A stretch of 33,781 bases of DNA from an uncultured Acidovorax sp. (GTDB taxonomy: Bacteria; Pseudomonadota; Gammaproteobacteria; Burkholderiales; Burkholderiaceae_C). Every line of letters begins with the position of its first letter. The first letter of the stretch is position 1. This document shows positions 22,030-31,312 of this stretch, in pieces. The translations under genes and the position numbers were made by a program. The stretch lies in assembly GCA_913774625.1 (NCBI GenBank), contig CAJYHL010000057.1, positions 1 to 33,781 of the forward strand. Direction: 5' to 3'. The notes under the pieces are model-generated. The model ran no database searches. It was not told the origin of the DNA and saw only the letters and a list, made by a program, of their open reading frames with translations.

Positions 22030-23952
22030 ATGCCCGATTCCGCCTGCCGCGTGCTGGCCGTCATCCCGCCGATGACGCAGCTCAATACGCCCTACCCCTC
22101 CACCGCCTACCTCACGGGCTTCCTGCGCTCGCGCGGCGTCGCGGCGTTCCAGGAAGACCTGGCACTGGCCCTGGTGCTGCGGCTGCTCTCGCCCGAGGGA
22201 CTGCGGGAGGTGGCAGAGCGCGTGCGGGCGCTGCCCGAGCAACGGCGCAGCCCCGCCGTGCAGTCCTTCGTGGCGCAGCAGGACCGGTACCTGGCCACCA
22301 TCGGCCCGGCCATCGCCTTCCTGCAGGGGCGCGACAGCACGCTGGCGCACCGCATCGCGGGCCGCCACTATCTGCCCGAAGGGCCGCGCTTTTCAACGCT
22401 GGACGTCTATGTCGATGACGAGGGCGGCGACCCGCTGGGCTGGGCCTTCGGCGCCCTGGGCCTGCAGGACAAGGCCAAGCACCTGGCCACGCTCTACCTG
22501 AACGACCTGGCCGACGTGCTGCGCGATGCGGTGGACGAGCGCTTCGAATTCGTGCGCTATGCCGAATCGCTGGCCGGCAGCCAGCCCACCTTCGATCCGC
22601 TGGCCCAGGCCCTGGCCGCGCCGCCCACGCTGGTGGACGAGCTGCTGGCCCAGCTCACGCACGAGGCCGTGGAGCGCCACCGGCCCACGGTGGTGCTGCT
22701 GTCGGTGCCGTTCCCCGGCTCGGTCTATGCGGCCTTCCGCATCGCCCAGGCGATCAAGGCGCGGCACCCGCACATCGCCACCGTGCTGGGCGGCGGCTTC
22801 GTGAACACCGAGCTGCGCGAGCTGGCCGACCCGCGCGTGTTCGACTTCTTCGACTACGTCACGCTGGACGCCGGCGAACGCCCGCTGCTGGCGCTGCTGG
22901 AGCACCTGGAAGGCCGCCGCGGCCGCCAGCGCCTGGTGCGCACCTTTGTCCGCAACGATGGGGAGGGTGGCGACGGCGCCGTGCAGTACGTGAACATGAT
23001 GGAGGCCGACGTGGCCTTCGCCGAGGTCGGCACGCCCACCTGGGACGGCCTGCCGCTGGACCGTTATCTGTCGCTGCTGGACATGCTCAACCCCATGCAC
23101 CGGCTCTGGAGCGACGGGCGCTGGAACAAGCTCACCGTGGCGCACGGCTGCTACTGGAAGAAATGCAGCTTCTGCGACGTGGGCCTGGACTACATCGGCC
23201 GCTACGAGGGCGCCAGCGCCCAGGTGCTGGCCGACCGCATCGAGGCCATCGTGGCCGAGACGGGGCAGACGGGCTTTCACTTCGTGGACGAGGCCGCGCC
23301 GCCGAAGGCGCTCAAGGCCCTGGCCACCGAACTCATCGAGCGCAATGCGGGCATCAGCTGGTGGGGCAACGTGCGCTTCGAGAAGACCTTCACGCCCGAG
23401 CTGGCCGAGCTGCTCGCCGACTCCGGCTGCATCGCCATCTCCGGCGGGCTGGAAGTGGCCTCGGACAGGCTGCTGCAGCTCATGAAGAAGGGCGTCTCGG
23501 TGGACCAGGTGGCCCGCGTGACCCGCGCCTTCAGCGACGCGGGCATCCTGGTCCATGCCTACCTGATGTACGGCTTTCCCACGCAGACCGTGCAGGACAC
23601 GGTGGACGCGCTCGAATACGTGCGCCAGCTCTTCGCCAACGGCTGCATCCAGAGCGGCTTCTTCCACCGCTTCGCCTGCACCGTGCATTCGCCCGTGGGG
23701 CAGAACCCGGCGGAGTACGGCGTCACGCTGGCCCCGCTGCCGCCGGGCGCCTTCGCGAAGAACGACGTGGCCTTCATCGATCCGACGGGAGTGGACCACG
23801 ATGCGCTGGGTGCGGGGCTCAAGAAGGCGATCTACAACTACATGCACGGCATCGGGCTGGAAGAGGACGTGCGGGCCTGGTTCCCCTTCCATGTGCCCAA
23901 GACCACCGTGAACCGCCGGCGGATCGAGAAGGCGCTGGCGTCGCGTGGCTGA
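22030..23952 (+). CDS. B12-binding-domain radical SAM protein
   Basis: The 640-residue protein has an N-terminal region starting VLAVIPPMTQLNTPYPSTAYLTGFL, then a cobalamin-binding-like Rossmann region (about 215-300; VVLLSVPFPGSVYAAFRIAQ, VLGGGFVNTELR). The radical SAM core has cysteines C374, C379 and C382 (HGCYWKKCSFCDVG) for the 4Fe-4S cluster. Spacing is CX4CX2C rather than canonical CX3CX2C. Further core text is FHFVDEAAPP, WWGNVRFEKTF, GGLEVASDRLLQLMKKGVS and HAYLMYGFPTQT. The usual B12 lower-ligand motif DxHxxG is not evident, so base-off cobalamin binding is uncertain. The substrate is unknown. A TTG start at 22009 is an alternative. A relic of residues 118-135 lies between the two cyclase genes upstream. 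It converges with the GabR-like gene, 30 bases away. Confidence 0.88.
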   Translation: MPDSACRVLAVIPPMTQLNTPYPSTAYLTGFLRSRGVAAFQEDLALALVLRLLSPEGLREVAERVRALPEQRRSPAVQSFVAQQDRYLATIGPAIAFLQGRDSTLAHRIAGRHYLPEGPRFSTLDVYVDDEGGDPLGWAFGALGLQDKAKHLATLYLNDLADVLRDAVDERFEFVRYAESLAGSQPTFDPLAQALAAPPTLVDELLAQLTHEAVERHRPTVVLLSVPFPGSVYAAFRIAQAIKARHPHIATVLGGGFVNTELRELADPRVFDFFDYVTLDAGERPLLALLEHLEGRRGRQRLVRTFVRNDGEGGDGAVQYVNMMEADVAFAEVGTPTWDGLPLDRYLSLLDMLNPMHRLWSDGRWNKLTVAHGCYWKKCSFCDVGLDYIGRYEGASAQVLADRIEAIVAETGQTGFHFVDEAAPPKALKALATELIERNAGISWWGNVRFEKTFTPELAELLADSGCIAISGGLEVASDRLLQLMKKGVSVDQVARVTRAFSDAGILVHAYLMYGFPTQTVQDTVDALEYVRQLFANGCIQSGFFHRFACTVHSPVGQNPAEYGVTLAPLPPGAFAKNDVAFIDPTGVDHDALGAGLKKAIYNYMHGIGLEEDVRAWFPFHVPKTTVNRRRIEKALASRG

Positions 23953-23956
23953 GCCC

Positions 23957-23971
23957 GCCGCCGCGGGCGGC
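23957..23971. terminator. Short GC hairpin between convergent genes
   Basis: GCCGCC GCG GGCGGC forms a 6-bp stem in the 30-base gap between the radical SAM and GabR-like genes. It has no T-run. A bidirectional stop is plausible but weakly supported. Confidence 0.4.
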
Positions 23972-23982
23972 GCCGAGGTCCC

Positions 23983-25497
23983 TCAGTTCCTCTTGCGGCG
24001 CGATGCGGGCGCGGGCGGCGCCAGGGCGCCCACCGTTTCCACCGCATCGGCCAGCAGGTCGAAGGCCGGGCCGATGCGCTCGTCGGGCACGCAGCCGTAG
24101 CCCAGCAGCAGCCCGGCCTGCGCGGACCGGGCCAGGCTGTAGTAGGCGCTCAAGGGGCGAGCGACGATGCCGCGCTCCATGGCGGCGCGGCACACCGCCC
24201 AGTCGTCGCGCAGATGGGGCAGGCCCAGCACCAGGTGCAGGCCCGCTTCGTCGCCCATCACGGGCAGCGCCTCGCCGAAGCGGCGGCGGATGGCGGCGAT
24301 CAGCAGGCTGCGCCGTTCGGCGTAGAGGCCGCGCATGCGGCGGATGTGCGAGGTGAGGTAGCCCTCGTCGATGAACTCGGCCAGCACCGCCTGCTGCATC
24401 AGCTGGCCTTCGCGGTAGAGCTCGGCCAGCCCCTGCGAGAACAGGTCCGCCAGCGGCGCGGGCACCGCCATGTAGCCCACGCGCATGCCCGGGAAAAGGG
24501 TCTTGCTGAAGCTGCTCAGATAGATCACCTGGCCGTTGGTGTCCAGCCCCTGCAGCGACGCCAGGGGGCGGATGCCGAAGCGGAATTCGCTGTCGTAGTC
24601 GTCCTCGATGATCCAGCAGTTGTGCTGGCGCGCGTACTCCAGCAGCATGCGCCGCCGCGCCAGGCTCATCACCATGCCCAGCGGGTACTGGTGCGACGGC
24701 GTGCAGATGATGAGCCGGGGCGGGCGCGCCAGATGCCGGGCCTCGGGCCGGATGCCCTCGGCATCCACGGGGATCGGCGTGAGCTTGAGCCCCGACGACT
24801 GCAGGATGCCGCGCAGCCCCCAGTAGCAGGGCTCCTCGATCCAGACCTGGTCGCCCACGTCGCACAGCAGGCGCACCGCCAGGTCCACCGACTGGTGGAT
24901 GCCCGTGGTGATGATGATCTGCTCGGGCTGGCAATTGGCCAGGCGCGCCACGCGCAGGTAGTCGGCCAGCGCGCGGCGCAGGGGCCGGTAGCCGCCGCCG
25001 GGCGCATAGGTCATCAGCTCGGGCTGGGGCTTGCGCCAGATCCGGCTCTGCAGGCGGTTCCACGACTTGAGCGGGAATTCGGTCACATCGGGCACGCCGG
25101 GCATGAAGGCGCCCCACTGCAGCTTGGAGACGCCGCTGAGTTCGATGGTGCGCTTGCCCCGCGCCGACAGCCGGTGGCGGTCGCGCACGGCGCGGCGCGG
25201 CGTGCCTTCGGGGCCGGCCTCCACGCGGTCGGGCTGGGTATCGGCCACATAGGTGCCGCTGCCGCCCTGCGTCTCCACATAGCCCTCGGCCAGCAGCTGC
25301 TCGTAGACGTGGATCACCGTGTTGCGCGCGATCGAGAGGTCCGCGCTAAGCGCGCGGGACGAGGGCAGCTGCGTGCCCGTGGCCAGCCGCCCGGACAGGA
25401 TGGCCTGCTGCAGCAGGCGGTAGAGCTGCCGGTATGCAGGCTCGTCGGCGCTCGTATCGAGGTTTTCCGCAAGCCAATCCGACAGGATGGAATACAT
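23983..25497 (-). CDS. gabR: MocR/GabR-family PLP-dependent transcriptional regulator
   Basis: The 504-residue protein has an N-terminal GntR winged helix (about 20-90; YRQLYRLLQQAILSGRL, LPSSRALSADLSIARNTVIHVYEQLLAEGYV, GSGTYV). A linker joins it to a type I aminotransferase-like domain (about 130-490). The PLP-binding lysine is K332 in SSFSKTLFPGMRVGY; D299/D300 and Y301 in IIEDDYDSEF fit the cofactor pocket. Such regulators bind PLP and, in GabR, GABA, and activate gabT-gabD. Here it is divergent from gabT across a 119-base gap, strongly suggesting it controls the GABA operon and itself. PdxR-type regulation of PLP synthesis is less likely because no pdx gene is near. The start at 25497 fits the family. 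Confidence 0.85.
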   Translation of the reverse strand: MYSILSDWLAENLDTSADEPAYRQLYRLLQQAILSGRLATGTQLPSSRALSADLSIARNTVIHVYEQLLAEGYVETQGGSGTYVADTQPDRVEAGPEGTPRRAVRDRHRLSARGKRTIELSGVSKLQWGAFMPGVPDVTEFPLKSWNRLQSRIWRKPQPELMTYAPGGGYRPLRRALADYLRVARLANCQPEQIIITTGIHQSVDLAVRLLCDVGDQVWIEEPCYWGLRGILQSSGLKLTPIPVDAEGIRPEARHLARPPRLIICTPSHQYPLGMVMSLARRRMLLEYARQHNCWIIEDDYDSEFRFGIRPLASLQGLDTNGQVIYLSSFSKTLFPGMRVGYMAVPAPLADLFSQGLAELYREGQLMQQAVLAEFIDEGYLTSHIRRMRGLYAERRSLLIAAIRRRFGEALPVMGDEAGLHLVLGLPHLRDDWAVCRAAMERGIVARPLSAYYSLARSAQAGLLLGYGCVPDERIGPAFDLLADAVETVGALAPPAPASRRKRN

Positions 25498-25616
25498 GGC
25501 TTACCCCTAGAAAGTGGTTCCATCGAAATGGAAGAAATGGCTCTTCATTGTAGGACCGAGATTGCACACACTGTGTCCACGTTTCAACCACCGACAGACG
25601 AACCGAGGAACCGCCC
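25498..25616. promoter_or_regulatory. Divergent gabR-gabT control region with candidate operators
   Basis: This gap is AT-richer than its surroundings. It holds a perfect inverted repeat TTCCAT CGAA ATGGAA (25518-25533), overlapped by a direct repeat of AAATGG, and a second palindrome ACACA C TGTGT (25566-25576). Either could be bound by the MocR-type regulator. A good Shine-Dalgarno (GAGGA) lies 7 bases before gabT. Promoter boxes are not clear. Confidence 0.55.
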
Positions 25617-26885
25617 ATGGACAACCAGACACTGCAGCAACGCAAGGACGTCGCCACGCCGCGCGGCGTGGGCGTGATGTGCAACTTCTACGCGGACCGG
25701 GCCGAGAACGCGGAGCTCTGGGACGTCGAGGGCCGCCGCTACATCGACTTCGCCGCCGGCATCGCGGTGCTCAACACCGGCCATCGCCATCCGAAGGTGG
25801 TGGCGGCGATCGGCAGGCAGCTCGAACGCTTCACCCACACCGCCTACCAGATCGTTCCCTACGCCTCCTACGTGGAGCTGGCCGAGCGCATCAACCGCAT
25901 CACGCCCGGCAGCCATGCCAAGAAGACCGCCTTCTTCAGCACCGGCGCCGAAGCCGTGGAGAACGCGGTGAAGATCGCCCGCGCCGCCACCGGCCGCCCC
26001 GGCGTGATCGCCTTCGGCGGCGCCTTCCACGGCCGCACCATGCTCGGCATGGCGCTGACCGGCAAGGTCGTGCCCTACAAGGTCGGCTTCGGGCCCTTCC
26101 CCGGCGACATCTACCACCTGCCCTTCCCGAATGCGCTGCACGGCGTGACGCAAGAGGCTGCGCTCAAGGCGCTGCAGCAGGTGTTCAAGGCCGACATCGA
26201 CGCCGCGCGCGTGGCGGCCATCATCGTCGAGCCCGTGCAGGGCGAAGGCGGCTTCTACATGGTGCCGCCCGAGTTCATGCGCGCGCTGCGCCAGGTCTGC
26301 GACGACCACGGCATCCTGCTGATCGCCGACGAGGTGCAGACGGGCTTCGCGCGCACCGGCAAGCTGTTCGCCATGGAGCACTACGACGTGCTGCCCGACC
26401 TGATGACCCTGGCCAAGAGCCTGGCGGGCGGCATGCCGCTGTCGGCCGTGTGCGGCCGCGCCGAGATCATGGACGCAGCGCAGCCCGGTGGCCTGGGCGG
26501 CACCTATGCCGGCAACCCGCTGGCCGTGGCCGCGGCCCATGCGGTGCTGGACGTGCTCGAGGAAGAGCGGCTGGCCGAGCGCGCGAACCACCTGGGCGGC
26601 AAGCTCAAGGCGCGGCTGCAGGCGCTGCGCCAGCAGGTGCCCCAGATCGCCGACGTGCGCGGCCCGGGCGGCATGGTGGCGGTGGAATTCAAGCACCCCG
26701 GCACCGGCGAGCCCGACGTCGATTTCCTCAAGCGCGTGCAGTCGCGCGCGCTGGCCGGCGGCCTGCTGCTGCTGAGCTGCGGCACCTACGGCAACGTGAT
26801 CCGCTTCCTGTTCCCGCTGACCATCGCGGACGCCACCTTCGACGAAGCGCTGGACCTGCTGGAAAACGCGCTGCGCCAGGCCTGA
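25617..26885 (+). CDS. gabT: 4-aminobutyrate-2-oxoglutarate transaminase
   Basis: The 422-residue class III aminotransferase moves the amino group of GABA to 2-oxoglutarate, giving succinic semialdehyde and glutamate. The PLP lysine is K267 (LMTLAKSLAGGMPLSAV) and the cofactor-nitrogen aspartate D238 (LLIADEVQTGFARTGK). FFSTGAEAVENAVKIARA and FGGAFHGRT bind the PLP phosphate and ring. Length matches GabT (E. coli GabT is 426). It is the first gene of a tight operon: the gaps to the following genes are 34, 32, 19, 19 and 12 bases. The context with gabD and a GabR-like regulator supports GABA over other omega-amino acids, although 5-aminovalerate could also be a substrate. Confidence 0.93.
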   Translation: MDNQTLQQRKDVATPRGVGVMCNFYADRAENAELWDVEGRRYIDFAAGIAVLNTGHRHPKVVAAIGRQLERFTHTAYQIVPYASYVELAERINRITPGSHAKKTAFFSTGAEAVENAVKIARAATGRPGVIAFGGAFHGRTMLGMALTGKVVPYKVGFGPFPGDIYHLPFPNALHGVTQEAALKALQQVFKADIDAARVAAIIVEPVQGEGGFYMVPPEFMRALRQVCDDHGILLIADEVQTGFARTGKLFAMEHYDVLPDLMTLAKSLAGGMPLSAVCGRAEIMDAAQPGGLGGTYAGNPLAVAAAHAVLDVLEEERLAERANHLGGKLKARLQALRQQVPQIADVRGPGGMVAVEFKHPGTGEPDVDFLKRVQSRALAGGLLLLSCGTYGNVIRFLFPLTIADATFDEALDLLENALRQA

Positions 26886-26919
26886 GCACGAACGACGAAC
26901 CCGCCGGAGAACACCGCAC

Positions 26920-28044
26920 ATGCCCACCGCGCACCCCAGCGAACCGCCCGCGGACAAGAGCGTCCTTGTCAGCTTCCGCGGCGTGAAGAAGACCTACGAC
27001 GGCGAAAACCTGGTGGTCAAGCAGCTCGACCTGGACATCTACCGGGGCGAATTCCTGACCCTGCTCGGCCCCTCGGGCTCGGGCAAGACCACCTGCCTCA
27101 TGATGCTGGCGGGCTTCGAGTTCCCGACCAGCGGCGAGATCCGGCTGGACGGCAAGCTGCTCAACCGCGTGCCGCCGCACAAGCGCGACATCGGCATGGT
27201 GTTCCAGAACTACGCGCTGTTCCCCCACATGACGGTGGCGCAGAACGTGGGCTATCCGCTGCAGGTGCGCGGCATCGGCGGCGAGGCGCGCAGGCGCCAG
27301 GTGGCCGAGGCGCTGCAGATGGTGCGCATGGAAGCCTTCGGCGAACGCTTTCCGGCCCAGCTCTCGGGCGGGCAGCAGCAGCGCATCGCGCTGGCCCGCG
27401 CCCTGGTGTTCAAGCCCCAGCTGGTGCTGATGGACGAGCCGCTGGGCGCGCTCGACAAGCAGCTGCGCGAGCACATGCAGCTGGAGCTCAAGGCGCTGCA
27501 CCGCCAGCTGGGCGTAACCTTCGTCTATGTGACGCACGACCAGGGCGAGGCGCTCACCATGTCGGACCGCGTCGCCGTCTTCGACCAGGGCGTGATCCAG
27601 CAGCTGGACCCGGTGGGCTCGCTGTACGAGACGCCGCGCAACGCCTTCGTGGCCAGCTTCATCGGCGACAGCAACCGCCTGCAGGGCCGGATCGGCCCGG
27701 ACAACGATGCCGGCCACTGCACGCTGCAGCTGCCCGACGGGCATGTGCTGCGCGGCGTGCGCGTGGCCGACGGCGCCCCGGCCGGCCAGGCGGCGACCGC
27801 CAGCATCCGGCCCGAACGCATGCGGCTCGCGGATGCCGCCCAGGCCGGCGCAGGCAACGTGCTGCGCGGCCAGGCCGCGGGAATCATCTATTTCGGCGAC
27901 CACGTGCGGCTGCAGTGCGACATCGCCGGCCAGCCGCAGTGCTTCGTCAAGGTGCCGCTGGACACGCCTGCGCTGGCCCGCCTCGCGCCCGGCCAGCCGG
28001 TGGCCCTCGCCTTCGAGCCCGAGCATCTGCGCATCTTCTCCTGA
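26920..28044 (+). CDS. PotA-type ABC transporter ATPase (GABA/polyamine family)
   Basis: The 374-residue protein has an ABC ATPase domain (about 14-250): Walker [10 protein letters not shown] (50-58), Q-loop [10 protein letters not shown], signature [15 protein letters not shown], Walker [13 protein letters not shown] and H-loop [10 protein letters not shown]-terminal TOBE-type domain follows (about 280-370; [36 protein letters not shown]). This layout is that of spermidine/putrescine importers. Placement between gabT and the binding protein indicates that it drives GABA or related import. The Shine-Dalgarno GGAG lies about 12 bases before the ATG. Confidence 0.92.
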   Translation: MPTAHPSEPPADKSVLVSFRGVKKTYDGENLVVKQLDLDIYRGEFLTLLGPSGSGKTTCLMMLAGFEFPTSGEIRLDGKLLNRVPPHKRDIGMVFQNYALFPHMTVAQNVGYPLQVRGIGGEARRRQVAEALQMVRMEAFGERFPAQLSGGQQQRIALARALVFKPQLVLMDEPLGALDKQLREHMQLELKALHRQLGVTFVYVTHDQGEALTMSDRVAVFDQGVIQQLDPVGSLYETPRNAFVASFIGDSNRLQGRIGPDNDAGHCTLQLPDGHVLRGVRVADGAPAGQAATASIRPERMRLADAAQAGAGNVLRGQAAGIIYFGDHVRLQCDIAGQPQCFVKVPLDTPALARLAPGQPVALAFEPEHLRIFS

Positions 28045-28076
28045 GCCCCTCCTTCCCCTACTGAAAGGCACCCACC

Positions 28077-29111
28077 ATGCAACGCACTTCCCTCTACGCC
28101 GCGGCTGCGGCCCTGCTGCTGGCCTGCGGCACGGCCAGCGCCCGGGACCTGACCGTCGTGAACTTCGGCGGCGCCAACGGCAATGCGCAAAAGCAGGCCT
28201 TCGTGCAACCGTTCGAGAAGCAGACCGGCCACAAGATCATCGGCGTCGAATACAACGGCGAACAGGCCAAGGTCAAGGCCATGGTCGAAGCCCGGCGCGT
28301 GACCTGGGACCTGGTCGAAGTGGAGACCGGCGACCTGGCCCGGGGCTGCGAGGAAGGCCTCTACGAAAAGCTGGACTACGGCAAGATCGGCCCCAGGAGC
28401 GGCTTCATCCCCGAAGCCACCCAGGAATGCGGCATGGGCATCTTCGTCTGGTCCACCGTGCTGGCCTACAACAGCGACAAGCTCAAGACCGCGCCCACCG
28501 GCTGGAAGGACTTCTGGGACGTCAAGAAGATCCCCGGCAAGCGCGGCATGCGCAAGACCGCGCTCTACAACCTCGAATTCGCGCTGATGGCCGACGGCGT
28601 CGCCGCCAAGGACGTGTACAAGGTGCTGGCCACCAAGGCCGGCGTGGACCGCGCCTTCAAGAAGCTCGACGAGATCAAGCCCTACATCCAGTGGTGGGAA
28701 GCCGGCGCCCAGCCGCCCCAGTTCCTGGTGGCCGGCGACGTGGTGATGAGCACCGTGTTCAACGGCCGCATCGACGCCGCGCGGCGCGAGGGCAAGGCGC
28801 TGAACGTGGTCTGGGACGGCGGCATCTACGACCTGGACTACTGGGCCATTCCCAAGGGCGCGCCCAACAAGGATCTGGCGCTCGACTACATCGCCTTCAC
28901 CGTGGCCCCGGCCCAGCAGGCCGCCTATGCCCGGCAGATCGCCTACGGCCCGGTGAACCAGGCCGCGCTCAAGCTGCTGGACGCCAAGACCCTGGCCGAC
29001 CTGCCCAACGCGCCCGCCAACAGCAAGAACGCCGTGCTGCTCGACGGTGCCTTCTGGACCGACCACGGCGAGGAGCTGCAGCAGCGCTTCACCGCCTGGG
29101 CCGCCAAGTAA
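28077..29111 (+). CDS. PotD-like periplasmic substrate-binding protein, probable GABA binder
   Basis: The 344-residue protein has a signal peptide (MQRTSLYAAAAALLLACGTASA). It can be read as a type I signal cleaved after ASA, or as a lipobox LLAC, so it may be soluble or a lipoprotein. The mature part starts RDLTVVNFGGANGNAQKQAF and continues VTWDLVEVETGDLARGC, IFVWSTVLAYNSDKL, GKRGMRKTALYNLEFAL and a YWAIPKGAPN motif, all typical of PotD-type binding proteins. Agrobacterium Atu4243, a selective GABA receptor, belongs to this general class; similarity here is judged only from memory. The operon context argues for GABA as ligand. SD AAGG lies upstream of the ATG at 28077. Confidence 0.88.
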   Translation: MQRTSLYAAAAALLLACGTASARDLTVVNFGGANGNAQKQAFVQPFEKQTGHKIIGVEYNGEQAKVKAMVEARRVTWDLVEVETGDLARGCEEGLYEKLDYGKIGPRSGFIPEATQECGMGIFVWSTVLAYNSDKLKTAPTGWKDFWDVKKIPGKRGMRKTALYNLEFALMADGVAAKDVYKVLATKAGVDRAFKKLDEIKPYIQWWEAGAQPPQFLVAGDVVMSTVFNGRIDAARREGKALNVVWDGGIYDLDYWAIPKGAPNKDLALDYIAFTVAPAQQAAYARQIAYGPVNQAALKLLDAKTLADLPNAPANSKNAVLLDGAFWTDHGEELQQRFTAWAAK

Positions 29112-29130
29112 GCGCAAGGGGCTCGCTGCC

Positions 29131-30447
29131 ATGAACGACGCCGCCGCACTGCAGCCGCTGCCCCCCGGCGGCGGCGCCCCCGACGCCTCTGCCCGCCCCA
29201 CGGCCTCCGTCTCCGCCCCGCTTTCCGCCGCCGACGGCCAGCGGCGGCTCAAGCAGGAGCTGCACCGCGCCGAGCTGCGCAGGAAGGCTTCCGCGCTGGC
29301 GCTGATCGCCCCGCTGGCGCTCTTTCTGCTGGTGGTGTTCGCCGTGCCCATCGCCGCGCTGCTGCAACGGGCCGTGTCCAGCCCGGAAATTCCCGACGCG
29401 CTGCCGCAGGTCGTGGCCGCGCTGGAGCACTGGGACCGGCGCTTGCCCCCGCCCGACGCGGCCTTCGCCGCGCTGGCCGCAGACCTGGCCGCAGCGCGGC
29501 GGAGCGACGGCGTGGGCGAGCTCGCGCGCCGGCTCAACAACGAGATCAGCGGCTACCGCTCCCTGGTCAGCAAGACGGCGCGCGCCCTGCCGGTCGAAGG
29601 CGACGCCCGGGCCGGGCTGATCGCCATCGACCCGCGCTGGGGCGAGCTGCCCTACTGGCAGGCCATCGCCAGAAACGGCAGCCGCACCACGCCCTTCTTC
29701 CTGCTGGCCGCGCTCGACCTGAAGCAGGACAACCTGGGCCACATCCGGAAGGCGCCCGACGAAGGCGCGATCTACCTGGACATCTTCGGCCGCACGCTCT
29801 GGATCGGCGCGCTCACTACGGGCCTGGCGCTGCTGATCGCCTTCCCGCTGGCCTACTGGGCCTCCACCCTGCCCGCGCGGCAGGCCAATCTGGTGATGAT
29901 CTGCGTGCTGATCCCGTTCTGGACTTCGGTGCTGGTGCGCATCGCCGCCTGGGTGGTGCTGCTGCAGCAATCGGGCCTGGTGAACGGCGGGCTGCAGGCG
30001 CTGGGCGTGATCCGGGAGCCGCTGGCCCTGCTGTTCAACCGCACGGGCGTGACCATCGCCATGGTCCACATCCTGCTGCCCTTCATGATCCTGCCGCTCT
30101 ACAGCGTGATGAAGGCCATTCCGCCCACCTACCAGCGCGCCGCCATCTCGCTGGGCAGCCACCCCTTCGCTGCGTTCTGGCGCGTCTATGTGCCGCAGAC
30201 CTATGCGGGCATCGCCGCCGGCGTGCTGCTGGTTTTCATCACCGCCATCGGCTACTACATCACGCCCGCGCTGCTGGGCGGGCCCGGCGACCAGATGGTG
30301 AGCTACTACGTCGCCTACTTCACCAACCAGGCCGTCAACTGGGGCATGGCCTGCGCGCTCGGCGCCCTGCTGCTGGCCGCCACGCTGATGCTGTACGCGG
30401 TGTACCAGCGCATCGTGCAGACGAACGCCGCCGCCAACATCCGCTGA
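29131..30447 (+). CDS. PotB-type ABC permease with large periplasmic loop
   Basis: The 438-residue inner-membrane protein has a first membrane segment at about 54-78 (ALALIAPLALFLLVVFAVPIA) and then an unusually large loop of about 140 residues. Five or so segments follow within the permease core (about 225-430). The EAA loop reads YQRAAISLGSHPFAAFWRVYVP, and TAIGYYITPALLGGP is typical of PotB-like permeases. The large loop between the first two membrane segments faces the periplasm by the family's topology. It probably pairs with the PotC-type permease encoded next. The start at 29131 has AAGGGG upstream; an upstream in-frame ATG at 29047 would overlap the binding protein gene. Confidence 0.9.
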   Translation: MNDAAALQPLPPGGGAPDASARPTASVSAPLSAADGQRRLKQELHRAELRRKASALALIAPLALFLLVVFAVPIAALLQRAVSSPEIPDALPQVVAALEHWDRRLPPPDAAFAALAADLAAARRSDGVGELARRLNNEISGYRSLVSKTARALPVEGDARAGLIAIDPRWGELPYWQAIARNGSRTTPFFLLAALDLKQDNLGHIRKAPDEGAIYLDIFGRTLWIGALTTGLALLIAFPLAYWASTLPARQANLVMICVLIPFWTSVLVRIAAWVVLLQQSGLVNGGLQALGVIREPLALLFNRTGVTIAMVHILLPFMILPLYSVMKAIPPTYQRAAISLGSHPFAAFWRVYVPQTYAGIAAGVLLVFITAIGYYITPALLGGPGDQMVSYYVAYFTNQAVNWGMACALGALLLAATLMLYAVYQRIVQTNAAANIR

Positions 30448-30466
30448 CCACCGGAGGACGACTTCC

Positions 30467-31300
30467 ATGCGCACGCTGCTGCACACCTTCCCGCCCTACG
30501 CCACGCCGGCCGAACGCATCTGGTACTACGCCCTGCGCGTTCTGTGCGCGCTGGTGCTGCTCTACCTGGTGCTGCCCATCCTCGCCATCGTGCCGCTGTC
30601 GTTCAGCGACAGCAGCTTCCTGGCCTATCCGGTCAGCGGCTTCTCCCTGCGCTGGTACCGCAACCTGTTCGAGGCCGAGGAATGGATGCGCGCCGCGAAG
30701 AACAGCTTCATCGTCGCGCCGGCCGCCACCCTCATCGCCACCGTGCTGGGCACGCTGGCCGCCACCGGGCTGAGCAAGGCCGAGTTCCGCGGCAAGGCAC
30801 TGCTGATGGCGGTGCTGATATCGCCCATGGTGGTGCCGGTGATCGTGGTCGGCGTGGGCATGTACCTGTTCTTCGCGCCGCTGGGCCTGTCGGACAGCTA
30901 CACCGCGCTGATCCTGGCCCACGCCGCGCTGGGCGCGCCCTTCGTGGTCACCACCGTGCTGGCCACGCTGCAGGGCTTCAACCACAACCTGGTGCGCGCC
31001 AGCCTGAGCCTGGGCGCCGGCCGGCTCACCACCTTCTTCCGCATCACGCTGCCGCTGATCGCGCCGGGCGTGATCTCGGGCGCGCTGTTCGCGTTCGCCA
31101 CCTCGTTCGACGAGGTGGTGGTGACCCTCTTTCTGGCCGGCGCCGAGCAGGTGACGCTGCCGCGCCAGATGTTCACCGGCATCCGCGAAAACATCAGCCC
31201 GACCATCGCCGCGCTGGCCACCATCCTGATCGTCTTCTCCACCACGCTGCTGCTGGCGCTCGAATGGCTCAGAGGCCGCGCCGCCCGCCGCGGCGCCTGA
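30467..31300 (+). CDS. PotC-type ABC permease
   Basis: The 277-residue protein has about six membrane segments (LYLVLPILAIVPLSF, IVAPAATLIATVLGTLAATGL, MAVLISPMVVPVIVVGVGMYLFF, and later ones). The EAA loop is LVRASLSLGAGRLTTFFRITLP, and the C-terminal half has ISGALFAFATSFDEVVVTLFLAG, a hallmark of PotC-like permeases. It should form a heterodimer with the preceding permease. GGAGG stands 9 bases before the ATG. It is 12 bases upstream of gabD. Confidence 0.93.
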   Translation: MRTLLHTFPPYATPAERIWYYALRVLCALVLLYLVLPILAIVPLSFSDSSFLAYPVSGFSLRWYRNLFEAEEWMRAAKNSFIVAPAATLIATVLGTLAATGLSKAEFRGKALLMAVLISPMVVPVIVVGVGMYLFFAPLGLSDSYTALILAHAALGAPFVVTTVLATLQGFNHNLVRASLSLGAGRLTTFFRITLPLIAPGVISGALFAFATSFDEVVVTLFLAGAEQVTLPRQMFTGIRENISPTIAALATILIVFSTTLLLALEWLRGRAARRGA

Positions 31301-31312
31301 GGCAACCCCACC

